In this document: positions 63,093-64,000 of the stretch, piece after piece
Numbering within the stretch: position 1 is the stretch's first letter
Layout: each line of letters starts with the position of its first letter
Assembly: GCA_030867875.1 (NCBI GenBank)
Contig: JAOWCC010001590.1
Location: 62,001-126,000, forward strand
From: Actinernus sp. WN-2022
Lineage: Eukaryota > Cnidaria > Anthozoa > Actiniaria > Actinernidae
DNA length: 64,000 nucleotides
Direction of reading: 5' to 3'
Made by a program: the position numbers and the translations under genes
Notes under the pieces: generated by a model
What the model was told of the DNA's origin: nothing
What the model saw: the letters and a program-made list of their open reading frames with translations, nothing else
The model's database searches: none

Positions 63093-63275
63093 TAGCCTGC
63101 AATGCAGGCGTTTCTAGTGGTTTTCAGACGAGGCGTTTCAAGTGGTTTCCCCGCTTTCGTGGACGTTTTCCGCTCGCGAATGAATTTCAGACGAGTAGGA
63201 ATGGAGCGCGCCATTCTTCCCTCGTCCAAATATATTGCGGTTTCCCAAATAAAACGCCTGGGGCATTGCAGGCTA
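63093..63275. mobile_element. 183-bp Mutator-like MITE, 9-bp target duplication
   Basis: The ends TAGCCTGCAATGCAGGCGTTT (inverse AAACGCCTGGGGCATTGCAGGCTA allowing a few extra bases) are flanked by GATGACGTC on both sides (63,084-63,092 and 63,276-63,284). The terminal TAGCCTGC...GCAGGC matches the larger element at 41,739-42,623. Confidence 0.75.
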
Positions 63276-63474
63276 GATGACGTCATCCCTGGTTGTTTCC
63301 TTTAAACAAATGAAATAAACACTTCGTTTAGCGTTAAAGTGTCTACAAGCCCTACCCTAGTTATCTTTGATTCAAAAGTGAAACTGGAAAACAAAATGAC
63401 TAACATAAGAAAAATAATAATTAACGTCTGCCATTTTCATTTATTAAGGAATCAAATTTCAATGATGTCATTTA

Positions 63475-63726
63475 GAGCGGTTTTCAATTGAGTGTAGTAA
63501 AACCAAACGCAAATTACCCACAGCCAGCCAATCATAGGAGCGAGTAATCACAAGTAACTCGTAAATGGCTTCCCTGTGAGCCAATGACAAACCAAACCAA
63601 AAGCAAAATCAATTTGCGTTTGGTTTTACTTTGGATTTTGATTGGTTGGTTTACTTTCTCAGCCAATAGGAGAGCTTAGTAAACGCAAAACCAAAACACT
63701 TCCGACACTCAATTGCAATCCGCTCT
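63475..63726. mobile_element. MITE with AGAGCGGTTTTCAATTGAGTG ends
   Basis: AGAGCGGTTTTCAATTGAGTG opens and CACTCAATTGCAATCCGCTCT closes about 250 bases, with GTAAAACCAAACGCAAATTA against TTTGCGTTTGGTTTTAC inside. It is the best-preserved copy of the family also seen at 27.8, 32.2-33.4 and 34.6 kb. Confidence 0.75.
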
Positions 63727-64000
63727 ATGTCCCTAATTCTAATTCATTTTCCTGTTTTTTTTTGTCAGGGACTGTAGCACCATGTATTAAAATATACTGA
63801 AATATATATCCGATTGTATAAAGTATCAAATGTCTGACACATAAAAAACAAATGTATAAATGAAGAAATTCAATGTTTACACTACTTAATTCAGTTTAAA
63901 CTAATTAGCATAACGTCCTATAAATGACGTCATTTCAAGGATTTATAATTCATTTTGAAGCAATATTACGATACGACCACAAATCGCCCAAAAATGGTCG

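Overview
The window looks like nuclear DNA of an anthozoan cnidarian (probably a hexacorallian; inferred from gene domains and repeat types, not proven). It is AT-rich, has introns with GTAAGT-type donors, and is crowded with transposons, short inverted-repeat elements and minisatellites. There are no bacterial-type operons, rRNA genes, tRNA genes or CRISPR arrays.

The main gene lies on the minus strand from 62,885 (its 5' end is beyond the right edge) down to a stop codon at 25,193. I could join 25 exons by splice sites and phase. Their sum is 4,854 bases, exactly 1,618 codons including the stop. The protein reads: second half of discoidin domain D0, complete discoidin (F5/8 type C) domains D1 to D7, a Kunitz domain, a short Pro/Thr linker, a four-cysteine GCY...GWCA...WAN domain, a fibronectin type II domain, two Pro/Arg micro-exons, a von Willebrand A domain and a 43-residue tail. 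No membrane segment is visible, so a secreted matrix or adhesion protein is likely. D0-D3 and D4-D7 match one to one in order, exon size and sequence, so the gene grew by duplicating a four-domain block. The discoidin domains lack the usual terminal cysteines and are very rich in arginine.

Left part (1-25,000): a Penelope-like element end (1-294), a nearly intact non-LTR retrotransposon with PHD-like fingers, endonuclease and reverse transcriptase (1,698-5,269, minus), a Mutator-like element with 9-bp target duplications (5,327-6,816), several fold-back elements, possible host exons (12,306-12,433, 12,480-12,621 and 13,466-13,559 minus; a ZAD-like zinc-finger exon at 15,853-16,122 plus), a 3.1-kb DNA transposon (about 16,168-19,290) inserted in a repeat whose uninterrupted copy sits at 14,927-15,176, and a 7 x 80 bp satellite (22,231-22,790).

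The introns of the large gene hold most of the remaining repeats: an 81-bp minisatellite (25,545-26,460), a 240-bp low-complexity repeat (29,254-29,970), a short inverted-repeat element swollen by a 116-bp internal tandem array (32,152-33,450), a decayed LINE with nested insertions (41,262-44,760), a 75-bp minisatellite open on both strands (49,133-50,551) and a decayed DIRS retroelement with RT, RNase H and tyrosine recombinase remnants (54,500-57,640, plus strand, antisense to the gene).
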